From Alphaproteobacteria bacterium bin52 (GTDB lineage: Bacteria > Pseudomonadota > Alphaproteobacteria > Thalassobaculales > Thalassobaculaceae), in assembly GCA_002238645.1 (NCBI GenBank), contig MPMT01000002.1, forward strand, positions 46,672 through 110,671: DNA of 64,000 nucleotides. The letters are read 5' to 3'. The position numbers were made by a program, and so were the translations under genes. The first letter of the stretch is position 1. Every line of letters starts with the position of its first letter. Below, piece after piece: positions 29,646-42,325 of the stretch. The notes under the pieces are model-generated. The model saw nothing but the letters and a program-made list of their open reading frames with translations. It had not been told where the DNA came from and searched no databases.

Positions 29646-31694
29646 TCACGCCGCCTCCCCGATGCCGAAAACCTCGGTACACTCGGCCATCACCGCCGAA
29701 CAGCGGCTGATCGGATCGGTCATGTAGAAGTTGGCGATTGCGGACCCGAACGGCGTCGTGTCGACCGGTCCCCCGGTTCCGAACGGCAGCCATTCGGCCG
29801 GCCGTGGCCGGTCGAGCGCGGCAAAGACCGGGTGCGCGGCCACCAGGGCCCGGCGCAGGTCTCCCAGGCTGTCATACTCCAGCCGGTGACCAAGCCGTTC
29901 GGACAGGGCCCGGATGATGCGCCAGTCCTCCCGCGCCTGCCCGGGCGGGAACGCGGCCTGGATCCCGGCCTGGACGCGGCCCTCGGTATTGACGTAGAGC
30001 CCGTCCTTTTCGGTGTAGGCGGCCCCCGGCAGGATCACGTCAGCCCGGTGCGCGCCCCGGTCGCCGTGATGACCCTGGTAGACCACGAAGGTGTCGCCGG
30101 GCAGGTCGCTAGCGATTTCGTCGGCGCCCAGCAGCCAGAGCAGATTGAGGCTTCCGTCGGCCATTCCCCCGATGATGCCCGCCAGGTCGCGCCCGCCGGC
30201 CCGGGGAACGAACCCGACGTCCAGCGCACCGACGCGGGACGCCGCTGTATGCAGCACGTTGAACCCGTTCCACCCCTCGCGCACCATCCCGAAGGTCTCG
30301 GCAATGGACCGCCCGAGCGCATGAACCGCCGCCCCGTCCTCGCGTGCGAGCGCAGCCATGCCGAGCACCAGCATCGGGGACCCGGCCCGGCGCAGCACCT
30401 CGGCAAACGCGTGTTCACCCTCCAGGATCCGGGACAGCACGTCCGGGGTGTCTCCAAGGTGCCGGTATGGGTAGCTGAGGTCATGGTGCTGACCGACAAG
30501 GCCGATCTCGAGCCCCCCCGCGAGCCAGCGCTTGCGGATCCGTGCATTGAGCACCGGCGCTTCCCGGCGCGGGTTTGTTCCCGCCAGCAGGATCGCGTCC
30601 GCGCTCTCGATGCCGGCGATGGTGGTATTGAACAGGTAACCGGCCCGCGCCGACGGGTCCAGGCGGGCTCCGTCCTGGCGACACTCGAGGTGGGGCGAGC
30701 CCAGTGCCGTCATCAGCTGCTTCAGCGCGAACATCGACTCGACATCGCACTGGTCGCCGACGACAGCCGCAATCCGCTCGCCGGCGAGGCCCGTGAGCCT
30801 TTCGGCGATGGCGTCGAAGGCCTCCTGCCAGTCGACCGGGACCAGGCGTCCCTCACGGCGCAGGTACGGCCGGTCGAGCCGCTGGCGCTTCAGCCCGTCA
30901 CAGGCGAACCGGGTCTTGTCGGAGATCCACTCCTCGTTGACCTCCTCGTGGGTACGGGGCAGCACCCGGAGCACGTCGGACCCTCGGGTGTCGACCCTGA
31001 TGCTTGATCCCACCGCGTCCATCACATCGACGGTCTCGGTCCGGGTCAGTTCCCACGGCCGCGAGACAAAGGCATAGGGCCCCGAAGTCAGTGCGCCGAC
31101 CGGGCACAGGTCGATGACATTGCCCGACAGTTCGGAGGCGAGGGCCTTCTCGAGATAGGTGGTGATCTCCATGGTCTCGCCACGCCCGAGCGCACCGAGT
31201 TCGTTCACGCCCGCCACCTCGGTGGAGAACCGCACGCAGCGGGTACAGTGGATACAGCGGGTCATCACCGTCTTGATCAACGGACCCATGTCCTTGTCTT
31301 CCACCGCCCGCTTGTTCTCGGCAAACCGGCTCGAATGATGACCGTAGCCCATGGCCTGGTCCTGCAGGTCGCACTCGCCCCCCTGGTCGCATATCGGGCA
31401 GTCGAGCGGATGATTGATCAGCAGGAACTCCATAACGCCGTGCCGGGCCTGACGGACCATGTCGCTGTCAGTACGGATTTCCTGGTTGTCCATCGCAGGA
31501 AGGGCGCAGCTGGCCTGCGGCTTGGGCGGACCCGGACTGACCTCGACCAAGCACATGCGGCAGTTGCCGGCGATCGACAGCCGCTCGTGGTAGCAGAACC
31601 GCGGAATCTCCTTGCCCGCGAACTCGCAGGCCTGCAGGACGGTCGCGCCGGCCGGAACCTCGACCTCGATCCCGTCTACCTTCAGCTTCGGCAT
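29646..31694 (-). CDS. nuoG: NADH-quinone oxidoreductase subunit G
   Basis: Large peripheral-arm subunit carrying iron-sulfur clusters. At 682 residues it is a typical alphaproteobacterial NuoG. The N-terminal 2Fe-2S domain has [20 protein letters not shown] followed by NCRMCLVEV. The next ferredoxin-type region has [20 protein letters not shown], then [10 protein letters not shown]. The long molybdopterin oxidoreductase-like C-terminal half has no catalytic cofactor signature, as expected. It lies 36 bases downstream of nuoF. Confidence 0.97.
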   Translation of the reverse strand: MPKLKVDGIEVEVPAGATVLQACEFAGKEIPRFCYHERLSIAGNCRMCLVEVSPGPPKPQASCALPAMDNQEIRTDSDMVRQARHGVMEFLLINHPLDCPICDQGGECDLQDQAMGYGHHSSRFAENKRAVEDKDMGPLIKTVMTRCIHCTRCVRFSTEVAGVNELGALGRGETMEITTYLEKALASELSGNVIDLCPVGALTSGPYAFVSRPWELTRTETVDVMDAVGSSIRVDTRGSDVLRVLPRTHEEVNEEWISDKTRFACDGLKRQRLDRPYLRREGRLVPVDWQEAFDAIAERLTGLAGERIAAVVGDQCDVESMFALKQLMTALGSPHLECRQDGARLDPSARAGYLFNTTIAGIESADAILLAGTNPRREAPVLNARIRKRWLAGGLEIGLVGQHHDLSYPYRHLGDTPDVLSRILEGEHAFAEVLRRAGSPMLVLGMAALAREDGAAVHALGRSIAETFGMVREGWNGFNVLHTAASRVGALDVGFVPRAGGRDLAGIIGGMADGSLNLLWLLGADEIASDLPGDTFVVYQGHHGDRGAHRADVILPGAAYTEKDGLYVNTEGRVQAGIQAAFPPGQAREDWRIIRALSERLGHRLEYDSLGDLRRALVAAHPVFAALDRPRPAEWLPFGTGGPVDTTPFGSAIANFYMTDPISRCSAVMAECTEVFGIGEAA

Positions 31695-31730
31695 GCTGTC
31701 CCCCGGTCTCCCCGTGCCTGTTGCCGACGT

Positions 31731-33023
31731 TCAGTCGGCCGCCTCGACGCTGGTCGCAGCCTTGCGCCGGCGGATCCGGTCCTCGACCTCGTCGCGGAAA
31801 TGCGCGAGCAAACCCTGGATCGGCCAGGCGGCCGCATCGCCGAGGGCGCAGATGGTGTGGCCCTCCACCTGTCGGGTCACCTGCTCCAGCACATCGATTT
31901 CCTCGAGTTCGGCATCTCCCGTCACGAGTCGCTCCATCACCCGCCACATCCAGCCGCTGCCCTCCCGGCACGGCGTGCACTGGCCGCAACTCTCGTGCTT
32001 GTAGAAGTACGACAGCCTGGTGATCGCACGAATGATGTCGGTCTCGCGGTTCATCACGATCACCGCCGCGGTCCCGAGTCCCGAGCGCACCGCCATCAGC
32101 GAATCGAAGTCCATCAGGATGTGGTCGCAGATCGACTTGGGGATGCAGCGGACCGACGACCCGCCGGGAATGACGGCGAGCAGGTTGTCCCAGCCCCCGA
32201 TCACGCCGCCCGCGTGCCGATCGATGAGCTCCCGCAGCGGGATACCCATCTCTTCCTCGACATTGCACGGATTGTTGACGTGCCCGGAGATGCAGAACAG
32301 CTTGGTGCCGGTGTTGCGTTCACGTCCGAGACCGGCAAACCACTCCGGGCCGCGACGCAGGATTTCCGGAACCACGGCGATGCTCTCGACGTTATTGACC
32401 GTCGATGGACAGCCGTACAGGCCGACCGCGGCCGGAAAGGGCGGCTTCAGCCGCGGCTGCCCCTTCTTGCCCTCGAGGCTTTCGAGCAGTGCCGTCTCCT
32501 CGCCGCAGATGTAGGCGCCGGCGCCCCGGTGCAGGATGATGTCGATGTCGTAGCCGCTGCCGCAGGCGTTCCGTCCCACGAGACCCGCCTCGTAGGCCTG
32601 GTCGATGGCCGCCTGCAGTCGCCGTGTCTCGTTGACGAACTCGCCGCGGATGTAGATGTAGGCGGCGCTGGCGCGCATGGCGTAGCCGGCGATCACGCAG
32701 CCTTCGATCAGCTTGTGGGGGTCGTTGCGGATGATCTCCCGGTCCTTGCAGGTCCCCGGTTCGCTTTCGTCGGCATTGACGATCAGGTAATGCGGCTTTT
32801 CACCGACTTCCCTGGGCATGAACGACCACTTCAGCCCGGTGGGAAAGCCGGCTCCGCCCCTGCCCCGCAGTCCCGACGCCTTGACCTTCTCGACGATATC
32901 CTCGGGAGACTGGCCCAGGATCTCCCGCGTCGTGCTCCAGTCGCCGCGACCGCGGGCGGCGTCCAGTCCCCAGTCGAACCAGCCGTACAGGTTGGTAAAG
33001 ATACGATCCCTGTCGTCGAGCAC
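31731..33023 (-). CDS. nuoF: NADH-quinone oxidoreductase subunit F
   Basis: FMN- and NADH-binding subunit of complex I. Motifs are [20 protein letters not shown] (FMN loop), [16 protein letters not shown] (NADH), [19 protein letters not shown], and the 4Fe-4S ligands [14 protein letters not shown] place the start at the GTG at 33023 (430 residues), which has GAGGGAG at good spacing. A GTG two codons earlier overlaps the nuoE stop but has almost no spacer. The frame stays open further upstream only as the shadow of nuoE. Confidence 0.95.
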   Translation of the reverse strand: MLDDRDRIFTNLYGWFDWGLDAARGRGDWSTTREILGQSPEDIVEKVKASGLRGRGGAGFPTGLKWSFMPREVGEKPHYLIVNADESEPGTCKDREIIRNDPHKLIEGCVIAGYAMRASAAYIYIRGEFVNETRRLQAAIDQAYEAGLVGRNACGSGYDIDIILHRGAGAYICGEETALLESLEGKKGQPRLKPPFPAAVGLYGCPSTVNNVESIAVVPEILRRGPEWFAGLGRERNTGTKLFCISGHVNNPCNVEEEMGIPLRELIDRHAGGVIGGWDNLLAVIPGGSSVRCIPKSICDHILMDFDSLMAVRSGLGTAAVIVMNRETDIIRAITRLSYFYKHESCGQCTPCREGSGWMWRVMERLVTGDAELEEIDVLEQVTRQVEGHTICALGDAAAWPIQGLLAHFRDEVEDRIRRRKAATSVEAAD

Positions 33024-33025
33024 CG

Positions 33026-33655
33026 TCACTCTCCCTCGAGGCCCGGCGAAGCGGGCCGCAGGCCGGTCAGTGTCGTCGCGCCCGCACTGCTTTCCGACAG
33101 GTTGCGCCCGGCCATCGAACCCGGAGGCGGCGGTTCGCCACGCCCGAGCGCATCGAGCAGTTCCCCGGTCAGTTCGTAGTCGAGATCCTCGTAGTAGTCG
33201 TCGTTGACCTGCAGGATCGGGGCATTCACGCAGGCGCCCAGGCACTCGACCTCGAGCAGGCTGAACATGCCGTCCCCGGTCGAGCCGCGGTTCCCGATCC
33301 CGAGCCGGTCGCGGATGCAACGCATGACCTGGTCCGAGCCGCGCAGCCAGCACGGCGTCGTGGTACAGGCCTGCAGGTAGTAACGGCCGACCGGCTTCAG
33401 GTTGAACATGGTGTAGAAGGTGGCCACCTCGAGCACGCGGATCCGTGGCATGTCGAGGCGCTCGGCCACCGCCTCGACCGCCTTCAGCGGCAGCCAGTTG
33501 TCATTCTGGCGCTGGGCCAGGTCGAGCAACGGGATGACGGCGCTCGCCTGGCGTCCCGGCGGGTACCGGGCGATGATATCGTCGGCCCGCGCCGCGTTAT
33601 CGGGGGTGAATTCCCAGTTCGCGGGCTGCTCCTCGGCAAACTCGTGGCCGCTCAC
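33026..33655 (-). CDS. nuoE: NADH-quinone oxidoreductase subunit E
   Basis: Thioredoxin-fold subunit holding 2Fe-2S cluster N1a. The four cysteines are in [13 protein letters not shown] and [12 protein letters not shown], the normal pattern. With 209 residues it has a somewhat long, Pro/Ser-rich C-terminal tail. The GTG at 33655 overlaps the nuoD stop (GTGA). The end overlaps or abuts nuoF. Confidence 0.96.
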   Translation of the reverse strand: MSGHEFAEEQPANWEFTPDNAARADDIIARYPPGRQASAVIPLLDLAQRQNDNWLPLKAVEAVAERLDMPRIRVLEVATFYTMFNLKPVGRYYLQACTTTPCWLRGSDQVMRCIRDRLGIGNRGSTGDGMFSLLEVECLGACVNAPILQVNDDYYEDLDYELTGELLDALGRGEPPPPGSMAGRNLSESSAGATTLTGLRPASPGLEGE

Positions 33656-34830
33656 CGGTCGATCTCCCCGAATACGACGTCAAGTGATCCGATGATGGCG
33701 ACGGTATCCGCCAGCATGTGGCCCCGTGACATGAAGTCCATCGCCGACATGAAGGCAAAGCCGGGTGCGCGGATCTTGCACCGGTACGGCCGGTTGGTGC
33801 CATCCGCCACCAGGTAGACACCGAACTCGCCCTTCGGTGCCTCGACCGCCGTGTAGGTTTCGCCAGCCGGCACGTGATAGCCCTCGGTGTAGAGCTTGAA
33901 GTGGTGGATCAGCGCCTCCATCGACCGCTTCATCTCGCCCCTGGGCGGCGGTGCGATCTTGCGATCCGTGGTCTTGACCGGGCCGTCCGGCATGCGCTCG
34001 ATGCACTGTGCGATGATCCGCAGGCTCTGGCGCAGTTCCTCGACCCGGACCAGGTAGCGCGCGTAGCAGTCGCCCGTCCTGCCCATCGGGACATCGAAGG
34101 ACATCTCGTCGTAGGCGTCGTAGGGTTGCGACTTGCGCAGGTCCCACGGCATGCCGCTTGCCCTCAGGCATGGCCCTGTAAACCCGAAACTCTGGGCGTC
34201 CTCCTCGCTGACCACGCCGATGTCGACGGTGCGCTGCTTGAAGATGCGGTTGTTGGTCAGCAGGCTCTCCATGTCGTCGACGAAGGACGGAAACCGCTCG
34301 GCCCAGCGCCCGATGTCATCAAGCAGCCCCGCCGGCAGGTCCTGGTTCACCCCGCCCGGCCGGAAGTAGGCGGCATGCAGCCTGGCCCCTGACGCGCGTT
34401 CATAGAACTCCATCAGGTGTTCGCGTTCCTCGAAACCCCACAGCAGCGGCGTCATCGCACCGACGTCGAGCGCGAAGGCGGTGATGTTCAGGATGTGGTT
34501 GAGGACCCGGGAGAGCTCGGCGTACAGCACCCGGATGTAGCGGGCGCGGCGCGGAACCTCCAGCCCGAGCAGCCGCTCGACCGCAAGCGCGAACGCGTGT
34601 TCCTGCGACATGGGCGAGACGTAGTCGAGGCGGTCGAAGTAGGGAACCGCCTGCAGGTAGGTCTTGTGCTCGATCAGTTTCTCGGTGCCGCGGTGCAGCA
34701 GGCCGATATGGGGGTCGGCGCGTTCGACGACCTCGCCGTCCATTTCCAGTACCAGCCGGAGCACGCCATGCGCCGCCGGATGCTGGGGGCCGAAGTTCAG
34801 CGTCAGCGGCTTGATGCTGGTCTCCGCCAT
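33652..34830 (-). CDS. nuoD: NADH-quinone oxidoreductase subunit D
   Basis: Quinone-site subunit of the peripheral arm (49 kDa type), 392 residues. Motifs are [15 protein letters not shown] with the quinone-binding His, [12 protein letters not shown], and the C-terminal [20 protein letters not shown]. The ATG at 34830 shares one base with the nuoC stop (TGATG). NuoC and NuoD are separate here, not fused. Confidence 0.97.
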   Translation of the reverse strand: MAETSIKPLTLNFGPQHPAAHGVLRLVLEMDGEVVERADPHIGLLHRGTEKLIEHKTYLQAVPYFDRLDYVSPMSQEHAFALAVERLLGLEVPRRARYIRVLYAELSRVLNHILNITAFALDVGAMTPLLWGFEEREHLMEFYERASGARLHAAYFRPGGVNQDLPAGLLDDIGRWAERFPSFVDDMESLLTNNRIFKQRTVDIGVVSEEDAQSFGFTGPCLRASGMPWDLRKSQPYDAYDEMSFDVPMGRTGDCYARYLVRVEELRQSLRIIAQCIERMPDGPVKTTDRKIAPPPRGEMKRSMEALIHHFKLYTEGYHVPAGETYTAVEAPKGEFGVYLVADGTNRPYRCKIRAPGFAFMSAMDFMSRGHMLADTVAIIGSLDVVFGEIDR

Positions 34831-35483
34831 CAGTCCTCCCCGGTCCCGGACTGCGTGGCGAGAGCGGCACGGGCACCTTCCCAGGGGCTCTCGAAGTCAA
34901 AGTCCCTGAAGTCCTGGACCAGGCTGACAGGTTCGTAGATCACCCGTTTCTGATCGTCGTCATAGCGGACCTCTACCGTCCCGGTCAGCGGGAAGTCCTT
35001 GCGCATCGGGTGGCCCTCGAACCCGTAGTCGGTCAGCAGCCGGCGCAGGTCAGGATGGTCGGAGAAGAATATCCCGTACATGTCCCAGGCCTCGCGCTCG
35101 TTCCACTCCGCGGAGCGGAACAGGCCGGTTGCGGTCGGCACCGGGGTTTCCTCGTCGGTCGCGATCTTCACCCGGACCCTGAGATTGTGACGGATGCTGA
35201 GCAGGTTGTAGACCACCTCGAAACGCTGTTCACGGTCGGGCCAGTCCACGCCGCACAGGTCGACGAGGATGCTGAACAGGCACTGGGAGTCGGCACGCAG
35301 GAACCGCAGCACCGCCAGCACGCTGTCCGGCCGGGTCCGGAGCGAGAGTTCGGACCCCGACCATTCCACTGCCTCGAGATGGTCACGCAGGGCATCGGCC
35401 AGGTAGTCGGCAAGTTCCCGCGGCATGAGGACGGGCCGGTCTTCATCCATGGTGACGGCATCTCCGGATCCGGCGGGTGTCAC
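34830..35483 (-). CDS. nuoC: NADH-quinone oxidoreductase subunit C
   Basis: Peripheral-arm scaffold subunit (30 kDa type), 217 residues. The family block is [20 protein letters not shown] followed by [19 protein letters not shown]. The GTG at 35483 overlaps the nuoB stop (GTGA); an ATG 11 codons later (MDEDRPVL) is an alternative start. It runs straight into nuoD. Confidence 0.96.
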   Translation of the reverse strand: MTPAGSGDAVTMDEDRPVLMPRELADYLADALRDHLEAVEWSGSELSLRTRPDSVLAVLRFLRADSQCLFSILVDLCGVDWPDREQRFEVVYNLLSIRHNLRVRVKIATDEETPVPTATGLFRSAEWNEREAWDMYGIFFSDHPDLRRLLTDYGFEGHPMRKDFPLTGTVEVRYDDDQKRVIYEPVSLVQDFRDFDFESPWEGARAALATQSGTGED

Positions 35484-36028
35484 CGTGCGATCGTCCCGGT
35501 CCGGCGGATCTTGCGCTGCAGCTGCATCAGTCCGTAGAGCAGTGCTTCGGCCGTCGGCGGGCAGCCGGGGACGTAGACGTCTACCGGGACGATCCGGTCA
35601 CAACCGCGCACGACTGAATAGGAGTAGTGGTAGTAGCCGCCACCGTTGGCGCACGACCCCATGGACACGACCCAGCGGGGCTCCGCCATCTGGTCGTAGA
35701 CCTTGCGCAGCGCCGGCGCCATCTTGTTGGTCAGTGTCCCGGCGACGATCATTACGTCCGACTGCCGGGGACTGGGCCGGAAAATCATGCCGAACCGGTC
35801 GAGGTCGTACCGGCTGGCAGCGGAGTGCATCATCTCCACCGCGCAGCAGGCAAGCCCGAAGGTCATCGGCCACAACGAGCCGCTGCGCGCCCAGTTGAAC
35901 AGCTTGTCGGCCTGGGCGACCACGAAGCCGCGCTCACGCAGTTCGTCGCCGACGGCGCCGAGAATGGCGTCCTGGTCGGCGCCGGGCGGGACCGGGCGGT
36001 CGAGCCCGGCAATCCCCGTTACTCCCAT
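35480..36028 (-). CDS. nuoB: NADH-quinone oxidoreductase subunit B (cluster N2)
   Basis: Holds the terminal 4Fe-4S cluster N2 next to the quinone. The vicinal cysteines are in [11 protein letters not shown], with the other ligands in [17 protein letters not shown] and [13 protein letters not shown] chose the ATG at 36028 because GGGAG lies seven bases before it, giving 182 residues; an in-frame ATG at 36049 lies inside nuoA and has poorer spacing. It overlaps nuoA by 10 bases. Confidence 0.95.
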   Translation of the reverse strand: MGVTGIAGLDRPVPPGADQDAILGAVGDELRERGFVVAQADKLFNWARSGSLWPMTFGLACCAVEMMHSAASRYDLDRFGMIFRPSPRQSDVMIVAGTLTNKMAPALRKVYDQMAEPRWVVSMGSCANGGGYYHYSYSVVRGCDRIVPVDVYVPGCPPTAEALLYGLMQLQRKIRRTGTIAR

Positions 36029-36384
36029 TCCAGCGCTCCCTTCTTCCACTCGTAGACGAACCCCACGGTCAGGATGGCAAGGAACAGCATCATCGACCAG
36101 AAACCGAACAGGCCGATCGAGCCGAGCGAGGCCGCCCAGGGGAACAGGAACGCGACCTCAAGGTCGAAGATGATGAACAAGATGGCAACCAGGTAGAATC
36201 GCACGTCGAACTGGCCGCGGGAATCGGTGAATGCCTCGAAACCGCACTCGTAGGGGGACAGCTTCTCGGAGTCCGGCCGCTGGACGGCGATGACGAGCGA
36301 CGCAATCACTGCAGCCGCGGCCATGCCGACGGCAATTCCGAGAAAGATCAGGATCGGGAGGTACTCTGCAAGCAACGCAGTCAT
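36019..36384 (-). CDS. nuoA: NADH-quinone oxidoreductase subunit A
   Basis: Small membrane subunit of complex I, 121 residues with three helices and the conserved loop [12 protein letters not shown] next to [20 protein letters not shown]. First gene of the 14-gene nuo operon; its promoter would lie between it and tRNA-Asp (36385-36526). Confidence 0.97.
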   Translation of the reverse strand: MTALLAEYLPILIFLGIAVGMAAAAVIASLVIAVQRPDSEKLSPYECGFEAFTDSRGQFDVRFYLVAILFIIFDLEVAFLFPWAASLGSIGLFGFWSMMLFLAILTVGFVYEWKKGALEWE

Positions 36385-36452
36385 TGAAGCTCTCTATCCG
36401 TCCGGCGGCGACCCTGAACCGCCTCGCCCGTCGCAGACCAACGACGGCCGGA

Positions 36453-36458
36453 CTATAC
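36453..36458 (-). promoter_or_regulatory. Possible -10 box of the nuo operon
   Basis: TATAGT, a five-of-six match to TATAAT, lies about 70 bases upstream of nuoA. The -35 position carries only a weak match (GTTCCC at 17 bases), so the call rests mainly on the -10 box. Confidence 0.3.
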
Positions 36459-36526
36459 TGCGCGCCACCTGTCCGGGAAACCCCGCCGGCAACCGGCGCC
36501 GGACCCGCAAACGGGATCGGGAATTC

Positions 36527-36603
36527 TGGCGGGAGTGACGGGACTCGAACCCGCGGCCTCTGGCGTGACAGGCCAGCGCTCTAACCAGCTGAGCTACACC
36601 CCC
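36527..36603 (-). tRNA. tRNA-Asp(GTC)
   Basis: The minus strand folds as a cloverleaf. The acceptor GGGGGTG pairs with CACTCCC (one G-T pair), discriminator G is followed by an encoded CCA, and the D-stem is GCTC/GAGC. The anticodon arm CTGGC-CTGTCAC-GCCAG gives anticodon GTC, and the T-arm is CGGGTTCGAGTCCCG. The gene is 77 bases including CCA and lies upstream of nuoA on the same strand. Confidence 0.97.
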
Positions 36604-36614
36604 GCGACGTGCCT

Positions 36615-36631
36615 CCGGCCCCGGGGGCCGG
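36615..36631. repeat. Perfect GC hairpin next to tRNA-Asp
   Basis: CCGGCCCC and GGGGCCGG are separated by one base, 12 bases beyond the 5' end of tRNA-Asp. On the plus strand it is followed shortly by GGTTTTCC. It could be a bidirectional terminator or part of the tRNA promoter region. Confidence 0.4.
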
Positions 36632-37278
36632 CTGGCCGGTTTTCCTATCGAATCGCGCGCGTTCCTGTCAAGCCGTTCGGGGCCCGCCGGAACCGCCTCG
36701 CAGCCTGTCAGGAGCCCCTCGGGAAGTGCGTCGGCCCCGTGACCGATTACCGGTCCGCATGGCCCGGGCCGCTTCCCTGTCGCCATCGCGGCGCCGGTCA
36801 CCGAACGGCGGACCGTCCGCCTGAAGTCGCGCCCGCGTCGGGGCACGGACCGCGCGGTCGGCGGCGGGATCCGTCCGGACCGTCAGAATTCATGCACACG
36901 CAGCCAGCCGGCACGGCTCATGAACGGATTGCCTGAATGGCTGAGCCCGGACAGCGAGGCGATCCTGCGTCCCGACGTTCAGCCATCTTACCGGAATCCC
37001 TTCCGAACCCGTCGGGGCGGGTTCGGACGTCTGTGCAGGCCGGTACCCGTCCGCAGTCTGCTGCGGCCGACGGGGTCCGCCGGCACTCCCGACCGGTTCA
37101 CAGGCCTTTGCGGGTGGATTGACCGGAGCCCGGTGACCGCGGTGCCCCCAACGCATCCACAGGCCCACGCTCCTGCGCAGTTCCGCCGGAGATCGTACCG
37201 TCACTCAGGACTTCCAAGTCGTGCCGGGCGTCCGCCCGGTGGGGAATGTGATCACGCGTGACGCCGGGTTCGGCCGCA
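36632..37278. other. Intergenic stretch between tRNA-Asp and tRNA-Val, no gene supported
   Basis: About 650 GC-rich bases with short open frames such as 36920-37261 plus (113 codons, Arg/Pro-rich). None of these resembles a known family or has a good ribosome site. It should contain the tRNA-Asp promoter. I see no tRNA, repeat array or mobile element in it. Confidence 0.5.
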
Positions 37279-37354
37279 TGGTGGGCGCTGACGGGATCGA
37301 ACCGCCGACCTTCTCGGTGTAAACGAGACGCTCTCCCGGCTGAGCTAAGCGCCC
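37279..37354 (-). tRNA. tRNA-Val(TAC)
   Basis: The acceptor GGGCGCT pairs with AGCGCCC, with discriminator A and an encoded CCA. The D-stem is GCTC/GAGC, the anticodon arm TCTCG-TTTACAC-CGAGA gives anticodon TAC, and the T-arm is GCGGTTCGATCCCGT. It lies eight bases downstream of the HU gene on the same strand. Confidence 0.97.
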
Positions 37355-37362
37355 TCTCCGGA

Positions 37363-37644
37363 TCAGCCGTCGCCTGCAACCGCGCCCTGGAGCTTGCTGC
37401 CGGCCTTGAACACCGCCCGGTTGCGCGCCTTGACCTCGATCGGTTCCCCGGTGCTCGGGTTGCGCCCCATGCGAGCCGGACTGCTCGCCACCCTGAATGT
37501 ACCGAAGCCGACGAGCTGAACCCGCTCCCCGTCTGCCAGGGCATCCGTGATCACCTGGAGAGTTGCGTCAAGGACGTCTCCGACGTTTCCCGGACCGACG
37601 TCGAGCTCCCCGGAAACCCGGGCAACGAGTTCTTTCTTGTTCAC
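37363..37644 (-). CDS. hup: DNA-binding protein HU
   Basis: Histone-like nucleoid protein, 93 residues. It has the family start NKKELVARV, the GFGTFRV turn and the DNA-arm sequence GRNPSTGEPIEVKARNRAVF with the intercalating proline. The GTG at 37644, with GGGAG eight bases upstream, matches the usual MNKKEL start; a longer frame from 37686 is unlikely. It follows lon on the same strand, as in many Proteobacteria, with 180 bases between them for its own promoter. Confidence 0.95.
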   Translation of the reverse strand: MNKKELVARVSGELDVGPGNVGDVLDATLQVITDALADGERVQLVGFGTFRVASSPARMGRNPSTGEPIEVKARNRAVFKAGSKLQGAVAGDG

Positions 37645-37703
37645 CACTTGCACTCCCTGTGTCAGCCATGACCTCTTAAGGGTCATATTCGCAGACGCCC
37701 GCT

Positions 37704-37719
37704 GACGGACCCGTCCGTC
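37704..37719. repeat. Inverted repeat upstream of HU gene
   Basis: GACGGAC and GTCCGTC are separated by two bases, about 60 bases before the HU start. The short centre fits a protein-binding site better than an RNA hairpin. No factor can be named. Confidence 0.35.
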
Positions 37720-37806
37720 GAGAGGGTCCTTTTCTGTCGCCTGCCTTAACGGCCCTGCGCAGTGAATCCGGCATCCGCTCTCTGCTTCCGTGCCGGGGAC
37801 GCTAGA

Positions 37807-37824
37807 GACAAGCCGGCGCGCTTG

Positions 37825-37826
<2 letters not shown>
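37807..37826 (-). terminator. Hairpin overlapping the lon stop codon
   Basis: GACAAGC and GCTTGTC, 7 bp with a six-base loop, start within the lon TGA (37825-37827). There is no T-run, so termination may depend on Rho, or the hairpin may protect the lon mRNA 3' end. Confidence 0.45.
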
Positions 37827-40227
<2,401 letters not shown>

Positions 40228-40295
40228 TTTCCGCTCACCCTTCTCCTGGCACCGCGTTCACCCCCGGGTCCGGACCACGGGAGCATGACAGCCTT

Positions 40296-40324
40296 GATGT
40301 AGGAAAGCCTCCCGCCCGGTTCAA
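40296..40324 (-). promoter_or_regulatory. Candidate promoter of lon
   Basis: In the clpX-lon space the minus strand has TTGAAC (40324-40319), 17 bases, then TACATC (40301-40296). TTGAA fits the -35 region of both sigma-70 and heat-shock sigma-32 promoters; the -10 is a modest match. Heat-shock control of lon is common, but the choice of sigma factor is inference. Confidence 0.35.
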
Positions 40325-40327
40325 CCG

Positions 40328-41596
40328 TCACGCCCGGCTCTCACGATCCTCCCGACGCTCCGCGTGTACCGTGATCGGCGAAAAACCGCTCTCGACGACA
40401 TCGGAGTTGATGATGATCTCCTGCACCCCGTCGTCACCCGGCAGGTCGAACATCGAATCGAGCAGGATGTTCTCCAGGATCGAGCGCAGCCCGCGCGCAC
40501 CGGTTTTCCGTTCGATCGCCCGCGCCGCAATGCTGCGCAGCGCGTCGTCACGGAACTTCAGGTTCACGTTTTCCATCTCGAACAGCCGCTGGTACTGCCT
40601 CACCAATGCGTTCTTCGGCTTGGTCAGGATGTCGACGAGCGCTTCCGCGTCGAGATCGTCGAGCGTCGCCAGCACCGGCAGGCGCCCGACGAATTCCGGG
40701 ATCAGCCCGAATCTCAGCAGGTCCTCAGGTTCGACACCGCGCAGGATCTCGCCGGTTCTGCGCGCATCCGGATCCTGGACATCGGCATTGAACCCGATCG
40801 ACGACCCCTTGTTGCGTTGCGAGATGATGCGCTCGAGACCCGAGAACGCTCCGCCGCAGATGAACAGGATGTTGGTGGTGTCGACCTGGAGGAACTCCTG
40901 CTGGGGATGCTTGCGCCCGCCCTGCGGCGGCACGCTTGCAACAGTCCCCTCCATGATCTTGAGCAGTGCCTGTTGCACGCCTTCCCCCGACACGTCGCGG
41001 GTGATCGACGGGTTGTCCGACTTACGGCTGATCTTGTCGACCTCGTCGATGTAGACAATGCCGCGCTGGGCCCGTTCGACGTTGTAGTCGGCGGCCTGCA
41101 GCAGCTTGAGAATGATGTTCTCGACATCCTCGCCGACGTAGCCGGCCTCCGTCAGCGTGGTCGCATCCGCCATGGTAAACGGAACATCGATGATCCGGGC
41201 AAGCGTCTGCGCGAGCAGTGTCTTGCCGCAGCCGGTCGGGCCGAGCAGCAGGATGTTCGACTTGGCGAGTTCGACATCATTGTTCTTCTGGCTGTGCGAC
41301 AGTCGCTTGTAGTGGTTGTGCACGGCCACCGAGAGGATGCGCTTTGCCTGGTCCTGCCCGATCACGTAGTCGTCGAGGACCTGGCAGATGGTCCGCGGCG
41401 TGGGGACCCCCTCGCGCGACTTGACCAGGGTGGTCTTGTTTTCCTCGCGGATGATGTCCATGCACAGCTCGACGCACTCGTCGCAGATGAACACGGTCGG
41501 ACCGGCAATCAGCTTCCGGACCTCGTGCTGGCTCTTGCCACAGAACGAGCAGTAGAGCGTGTTCTTGGAGTCGCCGCTGGTGCCTGACTTGCTCAT
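40328..41596 (-). CDS. clpX: ATP-dependent Clp protease ATP-binding subunit ClpX
   Basis: AAA+ unfoldase that delivers substrates to ClpP. The N-terminal zinc-binding domain is intact ([16 protein letters not shown] then [10 protein letters not shown]). Walker A is [17 protein letters not shown], Walker B is [10 protein letters not shown], and the C-terminal domain carries RIGFNADV-like pore and sensor elements (SIGFNADVQ). The 422-residue length is normal. It is 77 bases downstream of clpP. Confidence 0.98.
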   Translation of the reverse strand: MSKSGTSGDSKNTLYCSFCGKSQHEVRKLIAGPTVFICDECVELCMDIIREENKTTLVKSREGVPTPRTICQVLDDYVIGQDQAKRILSVAVHNHYKRLSHSQKNNDVELAKSNILLLGPTGCGKTLLAQTLARIIDVPFTMADATTLTEAGYVGEDVENIILKLLQAADYNVERAQRGIVYIDEVDKISRKSDNPSITRDVSGEGVQQALLKIMEGTVASVPPQGGRKHPQQEFLQVDTTNILFICGGAFSGLERIISQRNKGSSIGFNADVQDPDARRTGEILRGVEPEDLLRFGLIPEFVGRLPVLATLDDLDAEALVDILTKPKNALVRQYQRLFEMENVNLKFRDDALRSIAARAIERKTGARGLRSILENILLDSMFDLPGDDGVQEIIINSDVVESGFSPITVHAERREDRESRA

Positions 41597-41673
41597 GTCA
41601 TGCGAATCCGAAGTGAGTCACATCAATGCAATGTTAGCCGCTGCCGGTGACAGCGGACAATCGGCAATTGCCC

Positions 41674-42291
41674 CTACGACCCGTCCGGCTCGCCGGATTC
41701 GGGTACCGGGCGCTTCTCGACCACCTCGTCGATCAACCCGAATTCGAGCGCGGCCTTCGGGGACATGAAGGTGTCCCGGTCCATCGCGCTCTCGATCTTG
41801 CGCAGCGTCCGCCCGGTGTGCTTGACGTAGATGCGGTTGAGCCGCGCCCGGGTCTCGAGGATCTCGCGCGCGTGGATCTCGATGTCCGTGGCCTGTCCCT
41901 GGACCCCGCCCGATGGCTGATGGATCATCACCTTGGCGTGCGGCAGGCAGTAGCGCTTGCCCTTCGCGCCGGCCGCCAGCAGCAGGGAACCCATGGAAGC
42001 GGCCTGTCCGACACAGACCGTCGACACCTCCGGCCTGATGTACTCCATGGTGTCGTAGATCGCGAGGCCGGATGTCACGATCCCTCCCGGGGAATTGATG
42101 TACATCGCGATGTCCTTGGACGGATTCTCCGCCTCGAGAAACAGGAGCTGCGCGCAAATCACGCTCGACACCGCGTCGTTGATCGGACCCGTGATGAATA
42201 TGATCCGTTCCTTGAGCAGGCGCGAGTAGATGTCGAACGCGCGTTCGCCGCGGTTGGTGTGTTCGACAACCATGGGGATGAGGCTGCTCAT
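41674..42291 (-). CDS. clpP: ATP-dependent Clp protease proteolytic subunit ClpP
   Basis: Serine protease that forms the double-ring barrel partnered by ClpX. The 205-residue protein has catalytic Ser99 in [16 protein letters not shown] and His124 in [10 protein letters not shown], with the Asp later in [16 protein letters not shown]. The ATG at 42291 ([20 protein letters not shown]) is a standard ClpP start. It lies 34 bases after trigger factor. Confidence 0.98.
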   Translation of the reverse strand: MSSLIPMVVEHTNRGERAFDIYSRLLKERIIFITGPINDAVSSVICAQLLFLEAENPSKDIAMYINSPGGIVTSGLAIYDTMEYIRPEVSTVCVGQAASMGSLLLAAGAKGKRYCLPHAKVMIHQPSGGVQGQATDIEIHAREILETRARLNRIYVKHTGRTLRKIESAMDRDTFMSPKAALEFGLIDEVVEKRPVPESGEPDGS

Positions 42292-42325
42292 CGCTCTCTC
42301 CGCTGTATTCCCTGGGGGGCCGGGA

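Noticed and set aside
33024..33353. A 110-codon N-terminal extension of nuoF
   Set aside because: It lies wholly inside nuoE in another frame; NuoF homology begins at the GTG near 33023.
36920..37261. A 113-codon plus-strand open frame between two tRNA genes
   Set aside because: Low-information Arg/Pro-rich translation; not similar to any family I know.
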